A stretch of DNA of 64,000 bases from Burkholderiales bacterium (GTDB taxonomy: Bacteria; Pseudomonadota; Gammaproteobacteria; Burkholderiales; Burkholderiaceae_C): the NCBI GenBank assembly GCA_016192425.1, contig JACPUE010000010.1, positions 1-64,000 of the forward strand. The letters are read 5' to 3'. A program made the position numbers and the translations under genes. Below the pieces are notes generated by a model. It did not search any database and was not told the DNA's origin. It saw only the letters and a program-made list of their open reading frames with translations. Shown here in pieces: positions 26,756 to 34,787 of the stretch. Position 1 is the first letter of the stretch. Every line of letters begins with the position of its first letter.

Positions 26756-27549
26756 TGCTGCGGGTGCTATGGCGCGTGCTCTCCGGCCTGCCCGCCTACC
26801 TGTGGAGCGGCTGGGGCGCCGGTGCCAGCCTGCTGCTGCTGCTGGCCACCTGGGAGGCCGTGGCCGCGCTGTACGACCCGCTCATCCTGCCCGACCCGCT
26901 CACCGCCTTTGCCGCCTTGCGGGCCGTGGTGGAGCAGGGCGCCGCCTGGCCCGCGCTGTGGGCCACGGCGCGGCGCGCCTTCATGGGCCTGGCATTGGCG
27001 CTGGGCGTGGGCAGCGTGCTCGGGCTGCTGGCGGGCCTGTCCGTCACGGCCTCGGTGCTGGCGCGTCCGCTGGTCACGGTGCTGCTGGGCACGCCGCCCA
27101 TCGCCTGGCTGGTGCTGGCCATGCTGTGGTTCGGCATGAGCGACGGCACGCCCGTGTTCACCGTGTTCATCGCCTGCTTCCCCGTGGTGTTCGCCAGCGC
27201 ACTGCAGGGCACGCGCACGCTCGATTTGCAACTGCGCGACATGGCGCGCGCCTACCGCCTGCCGTTGGGTATGGCGCTGCGCGAGGTGTACGGGCCGCAT
27301 GTGCTGTCGTACCTGTTCCCGGCCTGGGTCACCGCGCTGGGCAGCGCCTGGAAGGTCGCCGTGATGGCCGAACTGCTGGCCAGCACCGACGGCGTGGGCG
27401 CCGCGCTCGCGGCCAGCCGCTCGCAGCTGGACACCGCCACCACCCTGGGCTGGATCAGCGCCGTGGTGGGCTGCCTGCTGGTCGTCGAGTACGGATTTTT
27501 GGAACCGCTCAAGCGCGAAGTGGAACGCTGGCGGGAGGCACCGCGATGA
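26755..27549 (+). CDS. ABC transporter permease (nitrate/sulfonate/taurine type)
   Basis: A 264-aa inner-membrane permease with about six helices and the BPD_transp_1 EAA-like loop around MARAYRLPLGMALREVYGPH...FPAWVTALGSAWKVAVMAELLA, the SsuC/TauC signature. ATG 26755 overlaps the DUF2149 stop; its own stop overlaps the ATPase start by ATGA. With the ATPase at 27546 and probably the binding protein at 16236 it forms an importer whose substrate is unknown. Its tight coupling to the ExbB/DUF2149 genes suggests it takes the cargo released in the periplasm. Confidence 0.88.
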   Translation: MLRVLWRVLSGLPAYLWSGWGAGASLLLLLATWEAVAALYDPLILPDPLTAFAALRAVVEQGAAWPALWATARRAFMGLALALGVGSVLGLLAGLSVTASVLARPLVTVLLGTPPIAWLVLAMLWFGMSDGTPVFTVFIACFPVVFASALQGTRTLDLQLRDMARAYRLPLGMALREVYGPHVLSYLFPAWVTALGSAWKVAVMAELLASTDGVGAALAASRSQLDTATTLGWISAVVGCLLVVEYGFLEPLKREVERWREAPR

Positions 27550-28436
27550 GTTTGCTGCTCCAAGACGTGCGCCACAGCTACGCGCTGACCGAGGTGCTCG
27601 GCGGCGTGGGCCTGGCGCTTTCGCCCGGCCGCGTGCTGGCGCTGGTCGGCCCCTCGGGCTGCGGCAAAACCACGCTGCTGCACCTGTGCGCGGGCCTGCT
27701 GGATGTGCAGGAGGGCCGGCTGGACAACGCCTTTGCCAATCCCGCGCTGATGTTCCAGCAACCACGCCTGCTGCCCTGGCAGACCACCGCCGACAACATT
27801 GCCTTGGGCCTGCGCGCACGGGGCCTGGCCCGCGCCGATGCACGCGCCAAGGCCCACGCCATGGGCGCCGTGCTGGGGCTGGATGCCGAGGCCCTGGCCG
27901 CCTACCCGCACCAGCTTTCGGGCGGCATGCAAAGCCGCGCCGCGCTGGCGCGCGCCTTGGTGCTGGAGCCCGATTTGCTGCTGATGGACGAACCCTTCGC
28001 CGCGCTCGACATCGGCCTCAAGGCGCAGCTGCACCGCCTGCTGCTGCGCCACCAGCACGACAAGGGCACGGCGGTGCTGATGATCACGCACGACCTCATG
28101 GAGGCCGTGCGCCTGGCAGACACCGTGCTCGTCATGGCCGCAGGGCCGGGCCGCATTGTGCACCTGCATGCGCCTGCCGTGCCTGCGCTGGCGCGCGACG
28201 ACGCCATGGTCTACCACGACACCGCCGAGCTGCTGCGCGTGCCCGCCGTGCGCGCCGCCTTCGGGCTGGATGCGCTGCAAGACCCCGGCACCTGCAGCGC
28301 AGCGCCCGGCGCAGGTGCTTCCATTGCCGCCCCTGCAGCCCCTGCCTCCACGGCGCTCCCCCTGCCGGGCCAGCGCCTGGCGGCCCTGCAGCCGGGGGCC
28401 GCACCCGGCGCCACCAGAAAAACGTCTTGCGGATGA
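27546..28436 (+). CDS. ABC transporter ATP-binding protein
   Basis: A 296-aa ATPase with Walker A GPSGCGKTT (~residues 36-44), Q-loop MFQQPRLLPWQ, signature LSGGMQSRAALARAL, Walker B LLLMDEPFAALD and H-loop ITHDLMEAV, as in the SsuB/TauB/NrtD group. The last ~60 residues are a low-complexity Ala/Pro-rich extension beyond the usual end. The first and last 4 nt overlap the permease and NnrS genes (ATGA), making this a translationally coupled operon. Confidence 0.9.
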   Translation: MSLLLQDVRHSYALTEVLGGVGLALSPGRVLALVGPSGCGKTTLLHLCAGLLDVQEGRLDNAFANPALMFQQPRLLPWQTTADNIALGLRARGLARADARAKAHAMGAVLGLDAEALAAYPHQLSGGMQSRAALARALVLEPDLLLMDEPFAALDIGLKAQLHRLLLRHQHDKGTAVLMITHDLMEAVRLADTVLVMAAGPGRIVHLHAPAVPALARDDAMVYHDTAELLRVPAVRAAFGLDALQDPGTCSAAPGAGASIAAPAAPASTALPLPGQRLAALQPGAAPGATRKTSCG

Positions 28437-29686
28437 ACACCACCGCCGCCCCCCATCCCCCCACCAGCGCCGCGCATCCCGCTGCTGCCTGGCACCAGCT
28501 GGCCCATCCGCTGTGGATGTGCGCCATGCGCCCCTTCTTCCTGCTCACCATGGGCTCTGCCGTGCTGCTCATCGCGCTGTGGAGCGCCGTGCTGGCGCTG
28601 GGCCTGCCGCCGCCGCCCGTGGCGGGCGGCGCGCTGGTGTGGCACGCGCACGAGCTGCTGCTGGGCTTTGGCCTGGCGGCGGTGGCGGGCTTTGTGCTCA
28701 CCGCCGTGCCCGAGTTCACCGACACGGCCAGCGCCAGCCCGCGCACCGCGCGCCAACTGGTGCTGCTGTGGCTGCTGGGGCGCGCGGGCTTCTGGCTCTC
28801 GGGCGTGGCGGGCAGCGCCGCGCTGGCGCTGGCCGCCTTGGCGCACCTGGGCCTGCTCGGCGGCCTGCTGGCGCTGCTGTGGCCCGCGCTGCGCACCGTG
28901 GCCGGGCAGCGCCACCGCGCCTTCGGCTGGGCGCTGGCGGGCCTGTTCGTGCTGGTGGCGGGCTTCTATGCCGACGCGCTGCGTGGGGCTTACCCCCTGC
29001 GCTGGCTGCTGGCCCTGCTGGGCCTGGTGATGGTGCTCATCATCGTGGCCATGAGCCGTATTTCCATGCGCATCGTCAACCGCGCCATCGACGATGCAGG
29101 CGAGGGCCGCGAGCCCTACCTGGCCCGCCCGCCCCGGCGCAACCTGGCTATCCTGTGCATCGCGCTGTTCACGCTGGCCGAGTTCCTCCAACCGGGTGGC
29201 CGTACCAGCGGCTGGCTCGCCTGCGCCGCCGCCGCCGCGCTGTGCAACCTGATGGGCGACTGGCATGTGGGCCGCCCGCTGCTGCGCCGCCTGCCGCTCA
29301 TGCTCTACGCCGTGTACGTCTGCATGGCGCTGGGCTACGCCCTCATCGGCACGGCCTTGCTCGCGGGCGGGCCGGGCGCCAGCGCCGGGCGCCACCTGCT
29401 CACCGTGGGCGCCATCGGGCTGTCGGTCTACACCGTGATCTGCATCGCCGGGCGCGCGCACTGCGGCCACCCGTCGGACGAACAGCCCTGGGTGGCGCGG
29501 GGGGCGGTGCTCATTCTTGCCGGTGCTGCGCTGCGGGCCAGTGCGGCTTTTGTACCGGACGCGGCTACCGCCCTGCTGGGCCTGGCAGGGCTGTGCTGGG
29601 TGGCGGCGTTCGGGCAGCTGTGCTGGCGCATGGCCCCGGTGCTGTGGCGCGTGCGGCCCGATGGCCTGTGGGGGTGCCAGGGGTAG
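28433..29686 (+). CDS. nnrS: NnrS family heme/copper membrane protein
   Basis: A 417-aa polytopic protein with about 12 hydrophobic segments. The N-terminus has MRPFFLLTMGSAVLL and WHAHELLLGFGLAAVAGFVLTAVP, the NnrS signature with conserved His residues thought to bind heme and copper. NnrS proteins protect cells from nitric-oxide stress, often under Crp/Fnr-type NO regulators. ATG 28433 overlaps the ATPase stop. The last ~86 codons are duplicated, diverged, at 31038-31299 beyond the Fic gene. Its place at the end of a CobN/TonB/ABC operon is unusual and may tie NO or metal homeostasis to that cargo. Confidence 0.9.
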   Translation: MNTTAAPHPPTSAAHPAAAWHQLAHPLWMCAMRPFFLLTMGSAVLLIALWSAVLALGLPPPPVAGGALVWHAHELLLGFGLAAVAGFVLTAVPEFTDTASASPRTARQLVLLWLLGRAGFWLSGVAGSAALALAALAHLGLLGGLLALLWPALRTVAGQRHRAFGWALAGLFVLVAGFYADALRGAYPLRWLLALLGLVMVLIIVAMSRISMRIVNRAIDDAGEGREPYLARPPRRNLAILCIALFTLAEFLQPGGRTSGWLACAAAAALCNLMGDWHVGRPLLRRLPLMLYAVYVCMALGYALIGTALLAGGPGASAGRHLLTVGAIGLSVYTVICIAGRAHCGHPSDEQPWVARGAVLILAGAALRASAAFVPDAATALLGLAGLCWVAAFGQLCWRMAPVLWRVRPDGLWGCQG

Positions 29687-29744
29687 GGGGCTGGCCTGTG
29701 CGGAGGTCGCCGGGGCCAACGTGCTGCGGGCTTGCGGGTGCTTG

Positions 29745-30893
29745 TCACCGCGAGAGCAGTTCAACGTAGGCCTGGTAGCTGTAGCTCCTGTTCTTTTTTT
29801 GCCCTGTCATCTCGGTCACGACGCCCAATTCTTCCAGCACCTTGACCGCGGCCGTGGCGGTGGGGAAGCTGGTATCGAGTTGCTGGCGCACGCGCTCGAT
29901 GGTGAAGCGCGGCATCATGGGCAGCATTTCGAACAGCCGGTAGCTTGCCGGGCCCGCTTTGGCGGATTGCAGCAGGCGCCTGCGGTCTGTGGCCACAAGG
30001 CTGGCGATCGCAATGATGTTTTTCTCCGCGTCGCCCGCGGCAGTAGCGACACCCTCCAGAAAGAACCTGACCCAAGATTCCCAATCACCGTCCGTGCGGA
30101 TGGCCGACAGGCGACGGTAGTACTCCGCCTGGTGCTGCTTCAGGTAGCCGCTGAGATACATCAACGGCTCGGACAGCAACCCCCAATGCTCGAACAGGGC
30201 CGCGATCAGCAGGCGGCCAATGCGCCCGTTGCCATCCAAAAACGGGTGAATGGTTTCAAACTGCGCGTGGACGAGCGCCACCTTGACCATGGGCGGCACA
30301 TCCGTCGCCGTGCCGTGAATGAACCGCTCCATATCGGCCAGCAGCGCCGGAACGTGCTCCGGCGGCGGTGGCACGAAGACCGCGTTGCCGGGCCGTGTAC
30401 CGCCGATCCAGTTTTGCGACCGGCGCAACTCGCCCGGTTGCTTGCCAGCGCCCCGAGCCCCATCCAGCAGGCGCCGGTGCGCTTCGCACAACAGCCGCAC
30501 GCTGATGGGCAGCCCGTGGGGGGCGCGCAGCTGCTCCTGAGTCCAGCGGAACGCACGAAGGTAGTTGGTGACTTCTTCCACATCCTCGGTATTGCGCACC
30601 TTGACCCCCGCTTCTTCGTCGAACAGATCGGTCAGCGTGGCCTGCGTGCCCTCGATCTGCGACGTGAGCAGGGCTTCTTTGCGGATGGCGCTGTACAGCA
30701 ACCAATCCACCGACGGCACCAGGCCGGACACGCCTGCCAAACGCGCAAGCGCCAGTTCGGCCTGCCGGTGGAGTTCGGTGAACACCTCGGGCGACAGGTC
30801 CGGGTCCGAGGGGGGCAAGAAATGGGGCACGAACGCACGCACAGGCTCGCCCAGCGTCGTGGAAATCGCGTAGGTGCCCGTGGTGCGTGTCAT
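29745..30893 (-). CDS. Fic domain protein (class II, self-inhibited AMP transferase type)
   Basis: A 382-aa protein. The Fic core motif HPFLDGNGRIGR (residues ~216-227) is complete, including catalytic His216. An N-terminal inhibitory helix motif T77-SQI-EG82 matches (S/T)xxxE(G/N), as in class II Fic enzymes. An N-terminal Fic_N region and a C-terminal winged-helix segment (TIERVRQQLDTSFPTATAAVKVLEELG) complete the usual SoFic-like layout. Fic proteins attach AMP or other nucleotides to target proteins. The gene stands alone on the minus strand between two NnrS 3' ends, with two inverted repeats upstream. Target unknown; lateral insertion is suggested by the flanking duplication. Confidence 0.93.
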   Translation of the reverse strand: MTRTTGTYAISTTLGEPVRAFVPHFLPPSDPDLSPEVFTELHRQAELALARLAGVSGLVPSVDWLLYSAIRKEALLTSQIEGTQATLTDLFDEEAGVKVRNTEDVEEVTNYLRAFRWTQEQLRAPHGLPISVRLLCEAHRRLLDGARGAGKQPGELRRSQNWIGGTRPGNAVFVPPPPEHVPALLADMERFIHGTATDVPPMVKVALVHAQFETIHPFLDGNGRIGRLLIAALFEHWGLLSEPLMYLSGYLKQHQAEYYRRLSAIRTDGDWESWVRFFLEGVATAAGDAEKNIIAIASLVATDRRRLLQSAKAGPASYRLFEMLPMMPRFTIERVRQQLDTSFPTATAAVKVLEELGVVTEMTGQKKNRSYSYQAYVELLSR

Positions 30894-30920
30894 GGAAAGC
30901 GGCTTTGAACAGTGCGTAGG

Positions 30921-30972
30921 TAAATTAAAGCATTCTTTAATTTAAACGGCAACAATGAAAGAACGCTTTCAT
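30921..30972 (-). promoter_or_regulatory. Two adjacent inverted repeats upstream of fic (putative operator)
   Basis: A perfect 10-bp dyad TAAATTAAAG (30921-30930), CATT, CTTTAATTTA (30935-30944) is followed by ATGAAAG (30955-30961), AACG, CTTTCAT (30966-30972). The AT-rich stretch is unlike the GC-rich surroundings and lies 28-79 nt upstream of the fic start. It is a plausible promoter with autoregulatory operator, the Fic protein having a C-terminal winged helix. Confidence 0.5.
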
Positions 30973-31037
30973 GTGCGCAGGGCGGATCGCCAACGGGTGT
31001 TGCCATGACCATCGTGCAAGCGCCGCTTGCACCTGTC

Positions 31038-31299
31038 GATCCACACCGTGATCTGCATCGCCGGGCACGCGCACTGCGGGCACCTGTCGGACGAGCGGCC
31101 CTGGGTGGCGCGGGGCGCGGTGCTCATCGTGGCCGGGGCCGTGCTGCGCGCGGGCGCGGCCTTTGTGCCGGATGCGGCTTCCGCCCTGCTGGGCCTGGCG
31201 GGGCTGTGTTGGGTGGCAGCGTTTGGACTGCTGTGCTGGCGTATTGGGCCGGTGCTATGGCAGGTGAGGTCGGATGGGTTGTGGGGGTGCCAGGGGTAG
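31038..31299 (+). pseudogene. 3' fragment of an NnrS gene (duplicate of 29424-29686)
   Basis: The reading from HTVICIAGHAHCGHLSDE to the stop at 31297-31299 repeats the last ~86 residues of the NnrS at 28433-29686, including the shared end DGLWGCQG. Similarity stops on both sides within a few tens of bases. The two copies differ at many third positions (by eye ~80-90% identical), so the duplication is old or the fragment derives from a related NnrS gene. With the intact copy it brackets the fic gene. There is no start codon or 5' part, so it is a remnant. Confidence 0.85.
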
Positions 31300-31334
31300 G
31301 GCGGAGGGTGTGACGGGATGCCGCTTGCCGCCAG

Positions 31335-32408
31335 TCAGCCCCTGGCGCCCGCCTCGTACCACCCTTTGCTGCGATTGACCGCCCGCACCACCAGCAGCAT
31401 CACGGGAACCTCGATCAGCACGCCCACCACGGTGGCCAGCGCTGCACCGGACTCGAAGCCGAACAGGCTGATCGCCGCCGCCACGGCCAGTTCGAAGAAG
31501 TTGCTGGCGCCAATCAGCGCGGAGGGGCATGCCACGTGGTGCGACTCGCCCAGCTGGCGGTTGAGCCAGTAGGCCAGCGCCGAATTGAAGAACACCTGGA
31601 TCAGGATGGGCACGGCCAGCATGGCGATCACCAGGGGCTGCTGCAGGATGGCGGCCCCCTGGAACGCAAACAGCAGCACCAGGGTTGCGAGCAGCGCGCT
31701 GATAGACCAGGGGCCGATCCGGGCCAGCGCCGCGTCGAACGCGGCCTGCCCCTTGGCCAGCAGGGCCTTGCGCCACCCCTGTGCGATGAGCACCGGCACC
31801 ACGATGTAGAGCAGCACGGAAGCCAGCAGCGTGTCCCACGGCACGGTGATCGACGACAGCCCCAGCAGCAGCGCGACGATGGGCGCGAAGGCAAAAACCA
31901 TGATGGTGTCGTTCAGTGCCACCTGGCTGAGCGTGAACAGCGGGTGTCCGTTGGTCAGCCGGCTCCAGACGAACACCATCGCCGTGCAGGGCGCTGCAGC
32001 CAGCAGGATCAGGCCAGCGATGTAGCTGTCGAGCTGGTTTGCCGGCAGGTAGGGCGAGAACACCTGGCGCACAAAGACCCAGGCCAGCAGCGCCATCGAA
32101 AAGGGCTTGACGGCCCAGTTGACGAACAGCGTCACGCCGATGCCGCGCCAATGCTGTTGGACCTGGTGCAGCGCGCCGAAGTCCACCTTCAGCAGCATGG
32201 GGATCACCATCACCCAGATCAGCAGGCCGACCGGGATGTTCACCCTGGCCAGCTCCATGCGGCCAATGGCCTGGAACGGTCCGGGCAGCATCTGGCCCAG
32301 CAGGATCCCTGCCACGATGCAGAGCAGCACCCAGACGGTCAGGTAGCGCTCGAAGACGCTCATGGGCGCCGGGGCCTGGGCGCGGCCAGCGGATGTGAGG
32401 GTGCTCAT
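31335..32408 (-). CDS. arsB: Arsenite efflux permease, ACR3 family
   Basis: A 357-aa inner-membrane protein with ten hydrophobic segments. The ACR3 hallmark AAPCTAMVFVWSRLTNG contains the conserved Cys involved in arsenite transport, and NDTIMVFAFAP is also diagnostic. It expels As(III) formed by ArsC. ATG 32408 gives MSTLTSAGR before the first helix; an upstream in-frame ATG at 32441 is possible. It lies downstream of arsC on the same strand, with a 180-nt gap filled by a family B repeat, so it may still be read from the arsC promoter. Confidence 0.93.
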   Translation of the reverse strand: MSTLTSAGRAQAPAPMSVFERYLTVWVLLCIVAGILLGQMLPGPFQAIGRMELARVNIPVGLLIWVMVIPMLLKVDFGALHQVQQHWRGIGVTLFVNWAVKPFSMALLAWVFVRQVFSPYLPANQLDSYIAGLILLAAAPCTAMVFVWSRLTNGHPLFTLSQVALNDTIMVFAFAPIVALLLGLSSITVPWDTLLASVLLYIVVPVLIAQGWRKALLAKGQAAFDAALARIGPWSISALLATLVLLFAFQGAAILQQPLVIAMLAVPILIQVFFNSALAYWLNRQLGESHHVACPSALIGASNFFELAVAAAISLFGFESGAALATVVGVLIEVPVMLLVVRAVNRSKGWYEAGARG

Positions 32409-32449
32409 CTCAGTTGCTCCACCGCGCGTCGTGCGACCCACGACGCATG

Positions 32450-32587
32450 AAACCGGCGCAGCCCAGGCCAGCGGCCACCGTGCAAGGGCCGCCCCGCCGC
32501 ACCGGTGGCGTCCCCCTGCCCGCAGCGCGCAGCGCTGCGAGAGCGGGGGGAAGGCGCCGAAGGCGACTCAGGGGGGTGTTGTTTCAT
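32450..32587 (-). repeat. GC-rich dispersed repeat, family B (copy 2, reverse orientation)
   Basis: The reverse complement shows the family core with one change (GGGGCGGCCCTTGCACGG), preceded by the C-rich/G-rich hairpin. It fills the space between the arsC stop and the arsB start. Confidence 0.7.
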
Positions 32588-32588
32588 C

Positions 32589-33095
32589 CTAGCTCCCGGC
32601 AATGTCGGCCAGCGCCACTTGCAGCGCGGTGCTATCCATCGTTTCCAGCGGCAGCGCAAGCAGTTGCAGCATGCGGTAGCCGATGGCCTGCCGGGTCAGC
32701 TCGAACGCGCGGCGTTTTCCTTCTTCACCGCCCTCGGCATGCGACGGATCGGGGTAGCCCCAATGGACCTTGACCGGCTGGCTGCCCGTGCCGCCGAAGA
32801 AGACGGGGCAGGTCTCGGCGGCCGCGCTGTCGCACACCGTGATGACGATGGACAGCGGCGGCGCTCCTTCGCGGCTGAACTCGTCCCAGCTCTTGCTGCG
32901 GCAGGTGTGGGTGGCGATGCCCGCTTTCTCCAGCGCTTCGATCGCAAAGGGGTTGACCCGGCCGCTGGGCGCGCTGCCTGCGCTGTGCGCCTTCACATCC
33001 TTGCCCAGCCTGGCTGCCAGATGGTTGAGCATGCCTTCGCCCAGCACGCTGCGCGCTGAGTTGTGGGTGCAGAGGATGAGGATATGGGTGGTCAT
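32589..33095 (-). CDS. arsC: Arsenate reductase ArsC (low-molecular-weight phosphatase family)
   Basis: A 168-aa cytoplasmic enzyme that reduces As(V) to As(III). The N-terminal P-loop CTHNSARS (residues ~9-16) carries the catalytic Cys; WGYPDPS holds the general-acid Asp typical of the LMW-PTP fold. Further Cys residues (HTCRSKSW, ITVCDSAAAETCPV) could form the disulfide relay of thioredoxin-coupled ArsC. It is divergent from arsR across an 89-nt region containing an ArsR-type operator. Confidence 0.93.
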   Translation of the reverse strand: MTTHILILCTHNSARSVLGEGMLNHLAARLGKDVKAHSAGSAPSGRVNPFAIEALEKAGIATHTCRSKSWDEFSREGAPPLSIVITVCDSAAAETCPVFFGGTGSQPVKVHWGYPDPSHAEGGEEGKRRAFELTRQAIGYRMLQLLALPLETMDSTALQVALADIAGS

Positions 33096-33143
33096 GGTTC
33101 GATGGCCCTGTGGCCGCGCCGAGTGCAGTTGACAGCGGCATTG

Positions 33144-33165
33144 TATTTCGATTATTGTGGAAATA
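33144..33165. promoter_or_regulatory. Putative ArsR operator between arsC and arsR
   Basis: TATTTC (33144-33149), 10-nt spacer, GAAATA (33160-33165): an AT-rich dyad in the divergent arsC/arsR gap, 20 nt before the arsR start. Location and AT-rich imperfect palindromic form fit ArsR/SmtB operators. It would repress both directions in the absence of arsenite. Confidence 0.6.
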
Positions 33166-33184
33166 TAGTGACAAGGTGCAAAGA

Positions 33185-33529
33185 ATGCCCACCCGCCGCC
33201 ATCCCCCCGCCACAGCCCGATTCGCCCGCATGCTCGCTGCGATGGGCACCGAACCCCGCCTGGCCATCGTGCGGCTGCTGCTCACCGCCCACCCCGAGGG
33301 GCTGGTGGTCGGCGAGATTGCCGCCGAACTGGGCATGGCGGCCTCGACGCTTTCGCACCACCTGGACAAGCTCAAGAACGAGGGCCTGGTGGCCGTCCAG
33401 CGCGAAGGCACCTTCCTGCGATGCACCGCCAACACCGCCGGGTTGGAAGAGCTGCTGGGCTTTCTGTATGCCGAGTGCTGCACCCGCAACAAGGCGGTGG
33501 AGCCTCGGCGCATTACCTGCTGCGGGTAA
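33185..33529 (+). CDS. arsR: ArsR-family transcriptional repressor
   Basis: A 114-aa winged-HTH repressor (ARMLAAMGTEPRLAIVRLLL; recognition helix MAASTLSHHLDKLK). Metal-sensing Cys residues are C-terminal: ECCTRNKAVE and ITCCG, and one in LRCTANT. The location of Cys pairs differs from the classical alpha-3 CVC site, so arsenite sensing may use the C-terminal cluster. ATG 33185 gives a normal-length protein. It is divergent from arsC/arsB and followed by arsM. Confidence 0.92.
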   Translation: MPTRRHPPATARFARMLAAMGTEPRLAIVRLLLTAHPEGLVVGEIAAELGMAASTLSHHLDKLKNEGLVAVQREGTFLRCTANTAGLEELLGFLYAECCTRNKAVEPRRITCCG

Positions 33530-33550
33530 CCTTTGATGAAGGAGAACGTG

Positions 33551-34456
33551 ATGAGCGAAACGACGGATGTGAAGGACGTAGTGAGGCAGAAATACGGCGC
33601 CGCTGCCGAACGTGTGGCGCAGGGCGGCGGCAACGCCTGCTGTGGCGGCGCGGCGGCGTCGCCTGAACAGTGGGACCCCATCACCTCGAACCTGTACGAC
33701 CAGGCCCAGGCGGCCGACGTGCCCGCAGCGGCGATGCTGGCATCGCTGGGCTGCGGCAACCCGACTGCGCTGGCGGAGCTGAAGGCAGGCGAAACGGTGC
33801 TGGACCTGGGCTCGGGGGGCGGCATCGACGTGCTGCTTTCGGCCAAGCGCGTCGGCCCCACCGGCACGGCCTACGGCCTGGACATGACCGACCCCATGCT
33901 GGCCCTGGCGCAGGAGAACAAGCGCAAGAGCGGCCTGTCCAACGTGCATTTCCTGAAGGGCGAGATCGAGCACATCCCGCTGCCAGCCAACTCGGTGGAC
34001 GTCATCATCTCCAACTGCGTGATCAACCTGTCCGCGGACAAGGATCGCGTGCTGCGCGAGGCCTTCCGCGTGCTCAAGCCGGGCGGCCGCTTCGCAGTGT
34101 CGGACGTGGTGGTGCGCGGCGAGGTGCCCGAATCCATCCGCCGCAGCATGGATCTGTGGATCGGCTGCGTGGCCGGCGCGCTGCGCGATGCAGACTACAT
34201 CGCCAAGCTGCAGGCCGCTGGCTTCGAGGACGCGGCCATCGAAGTGACACGGGTCTACACGGCTGAAGACGCCGCCGAGTTCCTGGCGGGCCAGCCTGCG
34301 CACCTGCAGCAACTCGCGCGCGAGGTGGATGGCCGATTCGTCAGCGGCTTCGTGCGCGCACGCAAGCCACTGGCACCGGAAAAGACGGCCGAAGCCGAGG
34401 CACCGGCCGCAACGCCCGTGGCCACTGGCTGCGGCTGCGGCCCGCGCTGCTGCTGA
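33551..34456 (+). CDS. arsM: Arsenite S-adenosylmethionine methyltransferase
   Basis: A 301-aa class I methyltransferase that methylates As(III). It has SAM motif I VLDLGSGGGIDVL (~residues 84-96), the arsenic-binding Cys residues in GGNACCGG (N-terminal), ISNCVINL and WIGCVAGAL, and a Cys-rich tail (GCGCGPRCC). AAGGAG precedes ATG 33551. It lies 21 nt after arsR in the same direction and completes an arsenic detoxification unit with arsB and arsC. Confidence 0.94.
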   Translation: MSETTDVKDVVRQKYGAAAERVAQGGGNACCGGAAASPEQWDPITSNLYDQAQAADVPAAAMLASLGCGNPTALAELKAGETVLDLGSGGGIDVLLSAKRVGPTGTAYGLDMTDPMLALAQENKRKSGLSNVHFLKGEIEHIPLPANSVDVIISNCVINLSADKDRVLREAFRVLKPGGRFAVSDVVVRGEVPESIRRSMDLWIGCVAGALRDADYIAKLQAAGFEDAAIEVTRVYTAEDAAEFLAGQPAHLQQLAREVDGRFVSGFVRARKPLAPEKTAEAEAPAATPVATGCGCGPRCC

Positions 34457-34541
34457 GGCGGAGGATCTCGCGGGGGCTGATACCGGTTTTTGCAGCTGGC
34501 ATGAATTGAAATGACCTCATGTGGTTACAAGGAGGTTCGCC

Positions 34542-34787
34542 ATGGAAACCCTGCAAATCCGTGAAGCCAAAGCCAGCTTCTCTGCGCTGGTGGCCGCTGC
34601 AGAAAAGGGGCGCCCCACGCTGGTGAGCCGCCATGGCCGTCCAGCCGCCATGATTGTTCCGGTGGCAGATGGCGCGCGCCTGTATCCGCTGGAGATGCCC
34701 AACCTGGCCAACTACCTGCTCGCGCTGCCAGAGCCGCTGGAGACCGAGCGCGACACCACGCCGCTGCGGGGCATCGATTTTGAATAA
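34542..34787 (+). CDS. Phd/YefM-type antitoxin
   Basis: An 81-aa protein with the Phd/YefM N-terminus (METLQIREAKASFSALVAAAEKGRPTLVSRHGRPAAMIVPV), which folds into the DNA-binding dimer, and a short C-terminus that should wrap the toxin. AAGGAGG precedes ATG 34542. It overlaps the PIN-domain gene by 8 nt, the usual antitoxin-first order with translational coupling. Probably autorepressing. Confidence 0.88.
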   Translation: METLQIREAKASFSALVAAAEKGRPTLVSRHGRPAAMIVPVADGARLYPLEMPNLANYLLALPEPLETERDTTPLRGIDFE

